This document shows positions 27,487-35,210 of a stretch of DNA of 64,000 nt, piece by piece. The translations under genes were made by a program, and so were the position numbers. Positions within the stretch are counted from its first letter, which is position 1. Each line of letters starts with the position of its first letter. The notes below the pieces were generated by a model. That model had not been told where the DNA came from and ran no database searches. It saw only the letters and a list, made by a program, of their open reading frames with translations. Source of the DNA: Intestinibacter bartlettii (GTDB lineage: Bacteria; Bacillota; Clostridia; Peptostreptococcales; Peptostreptococcaceae); NCBI RefSeq assembly GCF_018917435.1, contig NZ_JAHLOQ010000005.1:41321-105320 (forward strand), in the 5' to 3' direction.

Positions 27487-28020
27487 CTAAAATGGGATTT
27501 CATCATCACCAGCTAGCTCTTTTAAGTTGTCGGCTGGGTTTGATGGGTCAGTAGTGGAGCTGGATTTGGTGTTGCCAGTTGAATTAGTACCATTGCCAGA
27601 AATAGGTGCATTATTAGAGGCAGATCCATCACTAGAACCAGATCCATTGCCGGCATCTGAATTACCCCCATTATTACTATTATCACTGCCACCAGTCCCA
27701 GGGCGATTAGGCGAATTTAATTTTGTGATGGAGTTTGCGACGACTTTGGCAAATGTCTTGTTGTTGCCGATGGAGTCGACGTAGCGGTCGATATGGAGAC
27801 TGCCGCTGACTGCAACGAGGCAACCTTTTTCGATATAAGTCGCGCAGTATTCTGCCTTCTTGCCCCAAACTTCGACAGGGATAAAGTCGGTAACAGATTG
27901 ATTATCCTTTCTATAACTGCGGTCGATTGCGACTGTAAGTTTTGAAATTGCAACACCTGAGCTGAAAAATTTAAGTTCTGGATCGGCTGTCAGCCTTCCG
28001 ATTAATGTAACTGAATTCAT
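27487..28020 (-). CDS. ssb: Single-stranded DNA-binding protein
   Basis: A 177-residue SSB. Residues 1-105 are the OB fold (MNSVTLIGRLTADPELKF, VAISKLTVAIDR, FIPVEVWGKKAEYCATYIEKG). A 60-residue Gly/Ser/Asn-rich linker follows, then the DDEIPF tail that recruits replication and repair partners. It sits in a unit with DnaB and an initiator rather than with rpsF/rpsR, the usual home of the chromosomal ssb. It is therefore likely an element-encoded second SSB. AGGAGG precedes the ATG. Confidence 0.92.
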   Translation of the reverse strand: MNSVTLIGRLTADPELKFFSSGVAISKLTVAIDRSYRKDNQSVTDFIPVEVWGKKAEYCATYIEKGCLVAVSGSLHIDRYVDSIGNNKTFAKVVANSITKLNSPNRPGTGGSDNSNNGGNSDAGNGSGSSDGSASNNAPISGNGTNSTGNTKSSSTTDPSNPADNLKELAGDDEIPF

Positions 28021-28198
28021 AATAAACCTCCTTGTAGTAAGTTATTAATTTATGTAAAGCATTAAGTTTATGAGTATTGAAAATTAAACAGAGCAAGTAA
28101 AATACAATATTCGTTAAAAAACAATTTTCTTTGACAAGCGATAAAGCCCATAGATGCAAGGCATCCAAGTCATAGGAATAGTGTAGACGAATATTTAG

Positions 28199-29509
28199 CT
28201 AGCAGAAACTGCCTTGCTCATACTGCGGTTCGTACCCAAAGTCCTTGTTGAGTTCTGTGTCGTCTTTTGTGAAAAATCTTTTTCGGTTTGAGTCAAACTT
28301 CAAGATGGCGCGTTTTTTGATGATTCCTGTAATTCTGTTTTTTAGGACGAGGACGTGGGTTAGTGGTTCGCCATCTTCACGCGATGTTTTGAACACATAG
28401 TCGGCCAAGTTTGGGATTTCGCTGGCACCTGATATTTCAAACACGTGGGATTCACGGTTTAATAGCGAACTTTTGTTGGAATGGGCGACTAGGATTAAAG
28501 CTAGGTTGTATTTTTTTGCTAGGTTTTTCAATGCTTTGACGGCGATTATTTGTTTTTCGTATTTATCCGAACCACTACATTCCAAGGTCATCAAGTTGTC
28601 CAAGATAAATAGCTTTACGTTTTTCTTGATTGCTAGGTATTCGATAACATTGGCGAGGTTGGTTTCGTCCGCCTTTGCCTCTTTGGAGTAGATAAACAGC
28701 TTGTCCTTGGTCCAATTGCTTATCATCTCAAAACCTTCATCAGACAGTTTGACATATTTGCCAAAATTGTTGGTGCAGGTGATCAGATGTTTAGGATTTG
28801 CAACGGTTTTGCAGAACCACTCCATAAGCATTTGGTAAGTCAGCTCGCCAGAATACAAGAACCCATTAAAGCCAAGACTGAGTGCATTCGCCAAAATCTG
28901 ATTCAAAAATGTACTCTTACCAGAGCCGGGTTCGCCAGTTATGATTGTGAGCGTGCCGAAATTCAACCCGCCGCCAGTCACGTTGTCTAGATTTTTAAAA
29001 CCAGTTTCAATTGCACCTGCGTTTTCTGTTTTTAGCGAAATTGTGGACGCATCAATAAACAAATCCTCGACATGGCTAGACTCCAAAAGCATTGATTTTA
29101 GCTCATCGGTGAAGTTAATCAAGTCATTTGTGTCCATTGATTGAATGTTTGAGCCAGTTTGCAAAAGCTCATTGTGGATGTAGCGTTTCATCGCCAAAGT
29201 CTTGACGATTTTCATGTAGTAGAGAATGTTGCTGGCAGTCGGCACAATCGTTATAAGGCTAGACATATACGCAACGCCGCCCACAGCATCCAAGGTGTTG
29301 TCGTTTCTTAGCTCACTAGATAGAATTACTAGGTCGATTTCAAAGTTAGAGCTATATAGTTTTTTCATGCAGTTGTAAATAATTTGGTGTTTTTCAATAT
29401 AAAAATCGCTGGCTGATAAGTTCACTTGACTTCCTTCTGTTATTGATTGTGGCTCGATTAAGATAGCACCCAAGATGCTTTGTTCGGCCTCGATATTGTA
29501 AAGTTCCAT
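28199..29509 (-). CDS. Replicative DNA helicase, DnaB family
   Basis: A 436-residue hexameric helicase. The N-terminal domain (NIEAEQSILGAILIEP ... DFYIEKHQIIYNCM.KLY) is followed by the RecA-like domain with Walker A GEPGSGKST (192-200), the LFILDNLMTL Walker B region, and H4-motif and arginine-finger elements further on. The end NRITG...LKFDSNRKRFF is typical. It is slightly short for chromosomal DnaC/DnaB and diverges in codon use (more GC-rich codons than neighbours), consistent with a phage or plasmid origin. The start lies 21 bp downstream of the initiator gene stop, so they are one transcript. Confidence 0.92.
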   Translation of the reverse strand: MELYNIEAEQSILGAILIEPQSITEGSQVNLSASDFYIEKHQIIYNCMKKLYSSNFEIDLVILSSELRNDNTLDAVGGVAYMSSLITIVPTASNILYYMKIVKTLAMKRYIHNELLQTGSNIQSMDTNDLINFTDELKSMLLESSHVEDLFIDASTISLKTENAGAIETGFKNLDNVTGGGLNFGTLTIITGEPGSGKSTFLNQILANALSLGFNGFLYSGELTYQMLMEWFCKTVANPKHLITCTNNFGKYVKLSDEGFEMISNWTKDKLFIYSKEAKADETNLANVIEYLAIKKNVKLFILDNLMTLECSGSDKYEKQIIAVKALKNLAKKYNLALILVAHSNKSSLLNRESHVFEISGASEIPNLADYVFKTSREDGEPLTHVLVLKNRITGIIKKRAILKFDSNRKRFFTKDDTELNKDFGYEPQYEQGSFC

Positions 29510-29530
29510 ACAAATTCCCCCTCAAAATTA

Positions 29531-30574
29531 TTAAATATCCTCAAATCCAACAAGATTATAAGACCCATAGATGCTGTTTATAATCATGGAATTTTCTTGT
29601 GTTTCGTGGGCATCATAAACCGCAGTTTGACCAAGACTTCTAGGCACAAACTTGTTAGATTCGTAGTTTCTTCTGCAAATTAAACGGTCGTAGTGCTTTC
29701 TAAGATTGCTCGGACTCAAAATTTGGCAGCTCCAAAACGCACTTTCAGTATGCACCCACTTTATAAGCTCATAGACTTCTTTTGGGTCACGCTCGTCATA
29801 TTTTAAAATACAATCAAAAGTTTTGATCCAATGTTTCATGTTAGGTGTTTTAAATTTTGGATTATGTTGTCTAATAAGGCACAACAAAAGCTGGGCTAAA
29901 ACCTCAGGAGAATATTGTTCACTCTTATGTGTGTGTGATTTAATAGATTGATTTAATAGATTAATATTTTGTTCGGGATTTAAAACCGGGGCGTTCGGAT
30001 TGTCTTCAATTTGGTCTGGTTTTAAATCAACATGCTCGGCGCTAGAATCGACACTAGGGGAGCATGGGCTAAAGTCGGAACCTTCATCAATAAATTCACC
30101 AAGGTTATTAAAGGCATTATCAACAAAGTCGTCATCAATAAACCCTTCGCCAAAATTATCGTTAAAATCACCGCTGATAAAGTTATCATCAAATCCATCA
30201 CTATCAGCAACAGGATTTTCAGCACTAGCTCCTTCACACATTTGCTCACACTTAATAAGCTTTAAATAATTCTTGTCAAAAGCATAAAAAGAATACTTGC
30301 CCATATCACATACAACGCGTTTTTTCAAAACTCCAAGGTTGCACATTTTGCGAAGTCTTCTGTAGATAGCGTCTTTTTGAAGTCTCAAAGTAGGCAAGTC
30401 ACTCACGATAGCCTTGTAAGAAACCCAGTAATAAATCTTGCCTTGAAGTTTTTTAGATATCATCTTGCCAGTATTTTTAAAATCGACAAACCATCTTAAA
30501 ATACCTAAATCTAAATAATCAAGCCCAAGCTCTTGAGCTGCCGGTTGAAAAAATCCTGATACTGTATATTTCAT
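29531..30574 (-). CDS. Phage-type replication initiator / DnaD-like helicase loader
   Basis: A 347-residue protein. Residues 1-110 look like a winged-helix replisome-organiser N terminus (LDLGILRWFVDFKN.., YYWVSYKAIVSDLPTLRLQKDAIYRRLRKMCNLGVLKKR). Residues about 115-215 are an acidic Asp/Asn-rich linker. The C-terminal 110 residues (EVLAQLLLCLIRQHNPKF...WIKTFDCILKYDERDPKEVYELIKW) resemble the origin-binding/DnaB-loading part of RepO/DnaD proteins. It lies directly upstream of dnaB and next to AT-rich repeats that could be its origin. A loader that places DnaB on that origin is the natural inference. Confidence 0.75.
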   Translation of the reverse strand: MKYTVSGFFQPAAQELGLDYLDLGILRWFVDFKNTGKMISKKLQGKIYYWVSYKAIVSDLPTLRLQKDAIYRRLRKMCNLGVLKKRVVCDMGKYSFYAFDKNYLKLIKCEQMCEGASAENPVADSDGFDDNFISGDFNDNFGEGFIDDDFVDNAFNNLGEFIDEGSDFSPCSPSVDSSAEHVDLKPDQIEDNPNAPVLNPEQNINLLNQSIKSHTHKSEQYSPEVLAQLLLCLIRQHNPKFKTPNMKHWIKTFDCILKYDERDPKEVYELIKWVHTESAFWSCQILSPSNLRKHYDRLICRRNYESNKFVPRSLGQTAVYDAHETQENSMIINSIYGSYNLVGFEDI

Positions 30575-30604
30575 AATTACATCCTCCTTTAATATATATA
30601 ACTC

Positions 30605-30738
30605 TTAATTATATTAATCCACATAACTTTATATAAATTTATAAATTGCTATACTAATTCGCTACGAAACGTATCAGCATACAAATACCATAACTATATT
30701 AATACACAAATGTCATAAATATATTAATACTAATAACT
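30605..30738. repeat. AT-rich short repeats upstream of the initiator gene, possible origin
   Basis: Three copies of a TATATTAATMC-type motif (about 30611, 30695 and 30719) lie in AT-rich DNA just outside the initiator gene, followed by two GC-rich hairpins. Iteron-like repeats beside an initiator gene are the usual form of phage and plasmid origins. The copies are few and degenerate, so this is only a candidate. Confidence 0.3.
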
Positions 30739-30780
30739 CCCCCAAAAGTGGGGGAGGGTAGGTGCTTAGGGGGGAGCACC
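30737..30780 (-). terminator. Two GC-rich hairpins downstream of the yvrJ-like gene
   Basis: GGTGCT/AGCACC (30761-30780) and CTCCCCC/GGGGGAG (30737-30756) lie one after the other just past the stop codon at 30781. No long T-run follows, so they may be terminators or mRNA-stabilising or origin structures. Confidence 0.5.
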
Positions 30781-30924
30781 TTACTTCATATTAATGATAT
30801 TATTTGAAAGCTCATTAATACTATCTGTCAAAGTTTCCAGCTTGCCTTCCAACCTGATAAGCAGATAAATTGAAACAGCAACAGGAAATCCCACATTAGC
30901 AATTAGGGTTTCAATAATCTCCAT
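30781..30924 (-). CDS. YvrJ family small membrane protein
   Basis: A 47-residue protein with one hydrophobic helix followed by a short coiled coil: ANVGFPVAVSIYLLIRLEGKLETL then TDSINELSNNI. This is the YvrJ pattern (PF12841), also similar in size and layout to BhlA/UviB-type holin-like proteins. Next to an endolysin gene in the same unit, a holin-like role is possible. The start at 30924 has only a modest ribosome-binding site, GGGATGTG. Confidence 0.75.
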   Translation of the reverse strand: MEIIETLIANVGFPVAVSIYLLIRLEGKLETLTDSINELSNNIINMK

Positions 30925-30936
30925 CAGATCACATCC

Positions 30937-31164
30937 CTATAAGATTAAGTCGTATTCTGTTGTGTCAGTAGTTACAATCTGTGCTTCGACGGCTTCGACC
31001 AAAGCGTAGTCGTTTTTCTTAAATACGTTTTTGGTTACGATGAGTTCCATAGCTGTCTTGATTTCTTGTTCTGTTATGTCGTCTTTTGGGTCGTCTATTG
31101 AGATTGAAACTTTCTTTCCAGCAGAGTTTTTAAATATCATTACTAGTTTTTTGTTTTCATCCAT
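30937..31164 (-). CDS. DUF2922 family protein
   Basis: A 75-residue protein: KLVMIFKNSAGKKVSISIDDPKDDITEQEIKTAMELIVTKNVF, then AVEAQIV and the closing EYDL. This is the DUF2922 pattern. It is a paralogue of the protein at 31519, at about two-thirds identity. In many Firmicutes DUF2922, DUF1659 and YvrJ occur together, as here; function unknown. AGGAGA precedes the ATG. Confidence 0.8.
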   Translation of the reverse strand: MDENKKLVMIFKNSAGKKVSISIDDPKDDITEQEIKTAMELIVTKNVFKKNDYALVEAVEAQIVTTDTTEYDLIL

Positions 31165-31242
31165 AATAAATCTCCTTTCTGTTTAAGCTGGGGAAGTCAC
31201 CTGGGAGAACAACCTCCCCAACTGTTTAAAAATACTTAAAAA

Positions 31243-31464
31243 TTATTCAGATAATGTGCTGTTGTCTAATCTGACTATGTTGTAGACTTCGTGTTTTTGA
31301 AGATTAGCGATTGCGTTTGCAACGTCTAACAAGTTTTGGTCAGATGCAGCAGAGTCCACAAAACCAAAAGTTTTAGTACCTTTTATCTCTTTAGAATTTT
31401 CGTCAAGCCCTTTATTAAGGTACAATTTTAATGATGATAAATTTTTAGTTACTATAACTGCCAT
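31243..31464 (-). CDS. DUF1659 family protein
   Basis: A 73-residue protein with LKLYLNKGLDENSKEIKGTKTFGFVDSAASDQNLLDVANAIANLQKHEVYNIVRLDNSTL, the DUF1659 pattern. It is encoded between the two DUF2922 genes and in the same orientation. The family is found in sporulating and non-sporulating Firmicutes and in prophages, with no assigned role. AGGAGG lies 9 nt upstream of the ATG. Confidence 0.8.
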   Translation of the reverse strand: MAVIVTKNLSSLKLYLNKGLDENSKEIKGTKTFGFVDSAASDQNLLDVANAIANLQKHEVYNIVRLDNSTLSE

Positions 31465-31518
31465 ACTTTAGCCTCCTTTTAATAAATTTAGTTTGGGGAA
31501 ATAATGTTAAATGTGTGA

Positions 31519-31746
31519 TTATAAAACTAGGTCATATTCATCAGTTGTAGTGTTTACAACCTTAGCGCCAACTGCCTCCACAAAGGTGTAGTTGTTCTTT
31601 TTGAAGACATTTTTCGCGATGATAAGTTCCATAGCTGTTTTGATTTCTTCCTCTGTTAGGTCGTCTTTTGGGTCATCAATCGAAATAGAGACATTTTTGC
31701 CTATTCTGTTTTTAAACACCATCACCAATTTGCTGCTTTGTGCCAT
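31519..31746 (-). CDS. DUF2922 family protein, second copy
   Basis: A 75-residue paralogue of the protein at 30937, with VMVFKNRIGKNVSISIDDPKDDLTEEEIKTAMELI and the same EYDLVL end. The ATG at 31746 follows GGAGGTG; an in-frame extension to 31806 is rejected because it has no ribosome-binding site. It is the first gene of the minus-strand module, so the promoter for the whole unit probably lies between here and the divergent Mor-like gene (31747-32063). Confidence 0.8.
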   Translation of the reverse strand: MAQSSKLVMVFKNRIGKNVSISIDDPKDDLTEEEIKTAMELIIAKNVFKKNNYTFVEAVGAKVVNTTTDEYDLVL

Positions 31747-32063
31747 ATTTTCACCTCCTTCAAGGTAAGTTTGTTTTCTTACTTTAATGATACAAAATCC
31801 GAACATGCAAATTCCACTAAAACGTTTGAATAAAAAATTTCACTCAAAAATTGAGAGAAACCTTTGAAAAAATTATTTTTATGGTGCAAAAAAGAAGGAA
31901 TATGGAGATAAATGTAGTAGTGGCAGGGGTTACGAAAAAATAATAAATATTCTGAAAAATATTGAATCAATCGAACATATGTACTATAATATAAAATATA
32001 GACGACGAAGGGCGGACAATATAATATGCAAAAGGGGATTTTTTAGAAAGGTAGGGGAGCAAT

Positions 32064-32375
32064 ATGTCAAACACAAATAATGATTATGACTATGATTACA
32101 AAAAAATCGTGCCGCCGCGATTACAACGTTTTTACGAAATTGTAGGAAGGGAAAAATACGAACAAGTATTAGAGGAACTTGGTGGAAATCCGCTATACAT
32201 CAATTGCAAGGAAAGCTACGACAGAGCCAAAAGAAACAGAGCAATTTATGATGATTATTTAAAAGGGATGGAATATATTGAGCTGACATCAAAATACAAA
32301 TTGAGCGTGACTATGATCAGAAATATAACAGCACAATGTAGGGAGCAAGACAAAGAACAAAACGCAGGTCTATAA
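32064..32375 (+). CDS. Mor transcription activator family protein
   Basis: A 103-residue protein. The N-terminal half contains IVGREKYEQVLEELGGNPLYI, matching the dimerisation part of phage Mu Mor/C-type activators. The C-terminal half has a helix-turn-helix: IYDDYLKGMEYIELTSKYKLS then VTMIRNI. Mor proteins switch on phage middle or late operons. It is transcribed divergently from the replication/lysis module, about 320 bp away, and is the best candidate for its regulator. AAGGTAGGGGAG precedes the ATG. Confidence 0.75.
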   Translation: MSNTNNDYDYDYKKIVPPRLQRFYEIVGREKYEQVLEELGGNPLYINCKESYDRAKRNRAIYDDYLKGMEYIELTSKYKLSVTMIRNITAQCREQDKEQNAGL

Positions 32376-32456
32376 CCCGTTTAAATGAAATGCAAAGTAG
32401 TATAAAAGTAGTATAAGGGTATAAAATAATTAATTAAAAATACATAAAATCACAAT

Positions 32457-32496
32457 AAGCCAACAGCTTGATATTATCAAACTATTGGCTTTCTTT
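32457..32496 (+). terminator. Terminator between convergent Mor-like and 88-residue genes
   Basis: AAGCCAACAGCTTG pairs imperfectly with CAAACTATTGGCTT and is followed by a T-rich stretch. Confidence 0.6.
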
Positions 32497-32529
32497 AATT
32501 AACTAATCATCTAAATCTCTACTACAAAC

Positions 32530-32796
32530 CTACTTAATATAATAATCTTCTTCATCCCACAAACTCACGTTATAAGATGCATAAGCATCATCTATAACTT
32601 TATTAGAAAATTTGTCCTCGGAGGAGGAGTACTTGTTAGTATAAGTATACGCCTCTGCATTTTTGTTTTCGTCTGAATTAGATGTAGTATTATCTTGTTG
32701 TTTTGGTTTGATTTCAGATTTATCCAGTAGGAAATTGTAAAATGAATCTTCTACTGTTGATAAGAGCTTTAAGACCTTATGTAACAAACCTTTCAA
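32530..32796 (-). CDS. Small hypothetical protein, TTG start
   Basis: An 88-residue protein. An amphipathic N-terminal helix (GLLHKVLKLLSTVEDSFYNFLLDK) is followed by a polar, Asn/Ser/Glu-rich disordered stretch and an aspartate- and tyrosine-rich C terminus (VIDDAYASYNVSLWDEEDYYIK). The start is TTG with AAAGGAG 9 nt upstream, which supports a real gene. No family recognised. It lies next to the phage-like module and might belong to it. Confidence 0.45.
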   Translation of the reverse strand: MKGLLHKVLKLLSTVEDSFYNFLLDKSEIKPKQQDNTTSNSDENKNAEAYTYTNKYSSSEDKFSNKVIDDAYASYNVSLWDEEDYYIK

Positions 32797-32999
32797 ATTC
32801 TGAAATCTCCTTTACTTATTTTTAGTTATCTTATCTATTATACATATGTAACTTGTCATAAATTGTAGAAATTCCTGTAATCTGCATAAAATTTTAATTT
32901 ATTTTTATTTTTCATGAAAAATTTAACAAATTATTGAAAAAATTAACAAAAGATAATAAACTATATTAAGTAAAAATCCAGTTAGGGGGGGATAACATA

Positions 33000-33527
33000 A
33001 TGAAATATGAGAATGTTTATGAACTAAATGAGAATGGAGTGGCAAAAACTTGTCCGAAATGCCACAATGAAGAAATATCGAAAGATGATAATTATTGCGA
33101 AATCTGCGGCTCATCTTTAGTAAATAGGTGTACAAACGAAGAATGTGGAGCTATCGGCAGCGGAAAAGCGAGATACTGCAAAATATGTGGTAGTGAAACA
33201 GAATTCTTTAAAAGAGGATATTTAGAATCTTGGGATGTTTATGATGAATATGAGATAGAAGTGGAAGAAAACGCCCAAGATAACGATGAAGAAAACATGG
33301 TTGAAATTGAAATAGCACATGATGACGGATTTGATGACCACGAAGACGAGGCACCAGAAATCGACCACTACAGCTTAGGTGACTTCGGTGTTGTTTATCA
33401 AGACGAAGATCAAAATGCAGCCCAAGCAGAACAAGATGACAATCAAGAAAACCAAAACGAAGACACATACGATAAATTCCACGAATTTAGCTACAAAGGT
33501 GGAGACGAATTTTTCGAGATATTCTAA
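33000..33527 (+). CDS. Zinc-ribbon protein with long acidic tail
   Basis: A 175-residue protein. The first 62 residues contain two zinc ribbons: CPKC with CEIC, then CTNEEC with CKIC, eight cysteines in all. The remaining 110 residues are strongly acidic (Asp/Glu-rich), probably disordered, ending with a conserved-looking FHEFSYKGGDEFFEIF. The acidic tail suggests nucleic-acid mimicry or protein-protein contact. GGGGGGGATAA precedes the ATG. Function unknown. Confidence 0.6.
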   Translation: MKYENVYELNENGVAKTCPKCHNEEISKDDNYCEICGSSLVNRCTNEECGAIGSGKARYCKICGSETEFFKRGYLESWDVYDEYEIEVEENAQDNDEENMVEIEIAHDDGFDDHEDEAPEIDHYSLGDFGVVYQDEDQNAAQAEQDDNQENQNEDTYDKFHEFSYKGGDEFFEIF

Positions 33528-33600
33528 TAAGTTGTAATAGGTATTATAATAATAAGATTTAATAATAAATAAAATATATTTTATAGCAATTTTATTCAAA

Positions 33601-33630
33601 AAAATAGGAGCAAAGGCTTCTATTTTTTTT
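33601..33630 (+). terminator. Terminator after the zinc-ribbon gene
   Basis: AAAATAGGAGC pairs with GCTTCTATTTT over a 4-nt loop and runs into T residues. Confidence 0.7.
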
Positions 33631-34079
33631 AAAAAAATGATTTAGATTAATTATTATAAAAAATATAGAAAAAAATTAAAAAATATTTAAAAAAAAATAA
33701 TTAGAAAAAGCTAAAAATTAATAACGTTTACCCATGAATTTTACAAAAAACGGAAATCGTATTCATAAAATACTACAAATATACATATTTACCATAAAAT
33801 ACCTAGCAAATGTCGAAAAAAAGTGGGTTTTTACCACAAGAATCGACAAAAAATGATATGGCAAATAGTGTATTATAGACTTAACAACAGGGAAGATAAT
33901 TTTGAGGGAGATTATTATAAAAAGGTTGTTAACAATAATTGTAGATAATGGGTGAGGACTACAATTATTATCGGGGAATATAAAAACGGAAAAATAACTT
34001 TAAAAAGTATAATGCTATTGATGATAATTTATATACAAAAAGAGGTATAGTACCAATTTTAAATTAAAAAGTTATTCAA
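33631..34079 (+). other. Gene-free AT-rich stretch with two strong stem-loops
   Basis: No ORF with a ribosome-binding site. A nested hairpin sits at 33811-33848: outer TGTCGA/TCGACA, inner GTGG/CCAC around a U-rich loop. A 13-bp stem follows at 33932-33971 (ACAATAATTGTAG with CTACAATTATTAT, one mismatch, 14-nt loop). The segment ends at the terminator at 34080. A TATTATAG -10-like box lies at 33871. It could encode an untranslated RNA on the plus strand. No known family recognised. Confidence 0.35.
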
Positions 34080-34123
34080 AAAAGAGGCTAATCGCAGATT
34101 TATAACGCGATTAGCCTCTTTTT
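34080..34123 (+). terminator. Strong bidirectional terminator
   Basis: AAAGAGGCTAATCGC pairs with GCGATTAGCCTCTTT, T-runs on both strands. It ends the minus-strand TIM-barrel transcript and any plus-strand RNA from the preceding stretch. Confidence 0.85.
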
Positions 34124-34193
34124 GGTATGTAATCCAAATTAAATACCCTCTCATCAAATCGATAATAAGTATCCATATATTCACCACCAATTA

Positions 34194-34871
34194 TTAATGT
34201 GGCGCTTCTACGTTGTTTCTGTATTTAGTCATTACGTCCTTGAATAATTCAGAAACAGAAGGTGGTGTCCAAGTTATTGCATTTGCACCAGCTTCGATGG
34301 TCTTTCTTATACTTTCTTCTGTTGGACCACCTGTCGCTATTATTGGAAAATCAGGGTAGTCTTTTCTGATTTTGGCTACTATTCTAGGTGTATCCGCAGA
34401 GGCAGACACGTTGAAAATAGTTGCTCCTGCTTCTATTCTCTCTTCTATATTTGTTTGATCGTTTACAATCGTAACGACAACAGGTATATCAAGGGTATCA
34501 GATAATGCTCTAACAACACCGTTTGATGTTGGAGCGTTTACAACAACACCGATTGCTCCTTGTAATTCAGCATTAGTTCCTAATAAAACCGAACGCATAC
34601 CTTTTGTAAGACCTCCACCAACTCCAGCGATAACTGGTATGTCAGAAGCCATAATAATAGATTGTGTTATTATTGGCTGAGGTGTAAATGGATATACCGC
34701 CATAACAGCATCTGCATTTACATTTTTTATAATAGCTAAATCAGTCGAAAACACAAGCGATTTAATTCTTTTACCAAAGATATTTATTCCGCTACATTCT
34801 CTAATGACTTCAGGAACACGTAAAAAGGATTTTCTAAGTGTACCGTCAATTGCTTTTGGTCTTTTTTTCAT
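34194..34871 (-). CDS. TIM-barrel protein of unknown function (annotated hydrolase-like in relatives)
   Basis: A 225-residue alpha/beta protein with phosphate-binding TIM-barrel features: SDIPVIAGVGGGLTKG in the middle, VVVNAPTSNGVVRAL, GATIFNVSASADTPRIVAKIRKDYPDFPIIATGGPTEESI, and AGANAITWTPPS near the end. These resemble the C-terminal halves of ThiG/KDPG-aldolase/IMPDH-type barrels. No specific catalytic residue set is identified and no pathway neighbours are present. AGGAGG precedes the ATG. It is monocistronic. Confidence 0.6.
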   Translation of the reverse strand: MKKRPKAIDGTLRKSFLRVPEVIRECSGINIFGKRIKSLVFSTDLAIIKNVNADAVMAVYPFTPQPIITQSIIMASDIPVIAGVGGGLTKGMRSVLLGTNAELQGAIGVVVNAPTSNGVVRALSDTLDIPVVVTIVNDQTNIEERIEAGATIFNVSASADTPRIVAKIRKDYPDFPIIATGGPTEESIRKTIEAGANAITWTPPSVSELFKDVMTKYRNNVEAPH

Positions 34872-35063
34872 AGATAAAAGCCTCCTTAAAAATTTAATGT
34901 TAAAAACTTTTATATCCTTCTATTATAAATTAGAAGTGACAATTTTTATAGATTTTATTTTTAAAAATTATATAATTTATTTATGAATATTATGTTAATC
35001 AATCGAAAACGACAAATTTCTACCTTATATTACAAAATATATCAAAAATATACAAACCATTAA

Positions 35064-35092
35064 TTGACAAATCGAACAAACTATATTATCAT
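35064..35092 (+). promoter_or_regulatory. Promoter upstream of the first M60 protease gene
   Basis: A consensus TTGACA (35064-35069) is followed after 17 bp by TATCAT (35087-35092). The leader of about 110 nt contains a GTATTATT/AATAATAC hairpin and an AGGAGGAG ribosome-binding site. The rest of the 34872-35210 gap is AT-rich and shows no gene. Confidence 0.5.
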
Positions 35093-35210
35093 TATAATAA
35101 TGCCTAATTCGGAGCATTAAAAGAGTTATTAGTATTATTTGTTATCTTGATAATAATAATACAACTAAAAATAACACATCTTTGATGAAAATTAAATAGG
35201 AGGAGAGATT

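Noticed and set aside
26600..32375. Complete prophage
   Set aside because: No terminase, portal, capsid, tail or integrase gene is present in the flanking DNA, which holds toxin-antitoxin and zinc-ribbon genes instead.
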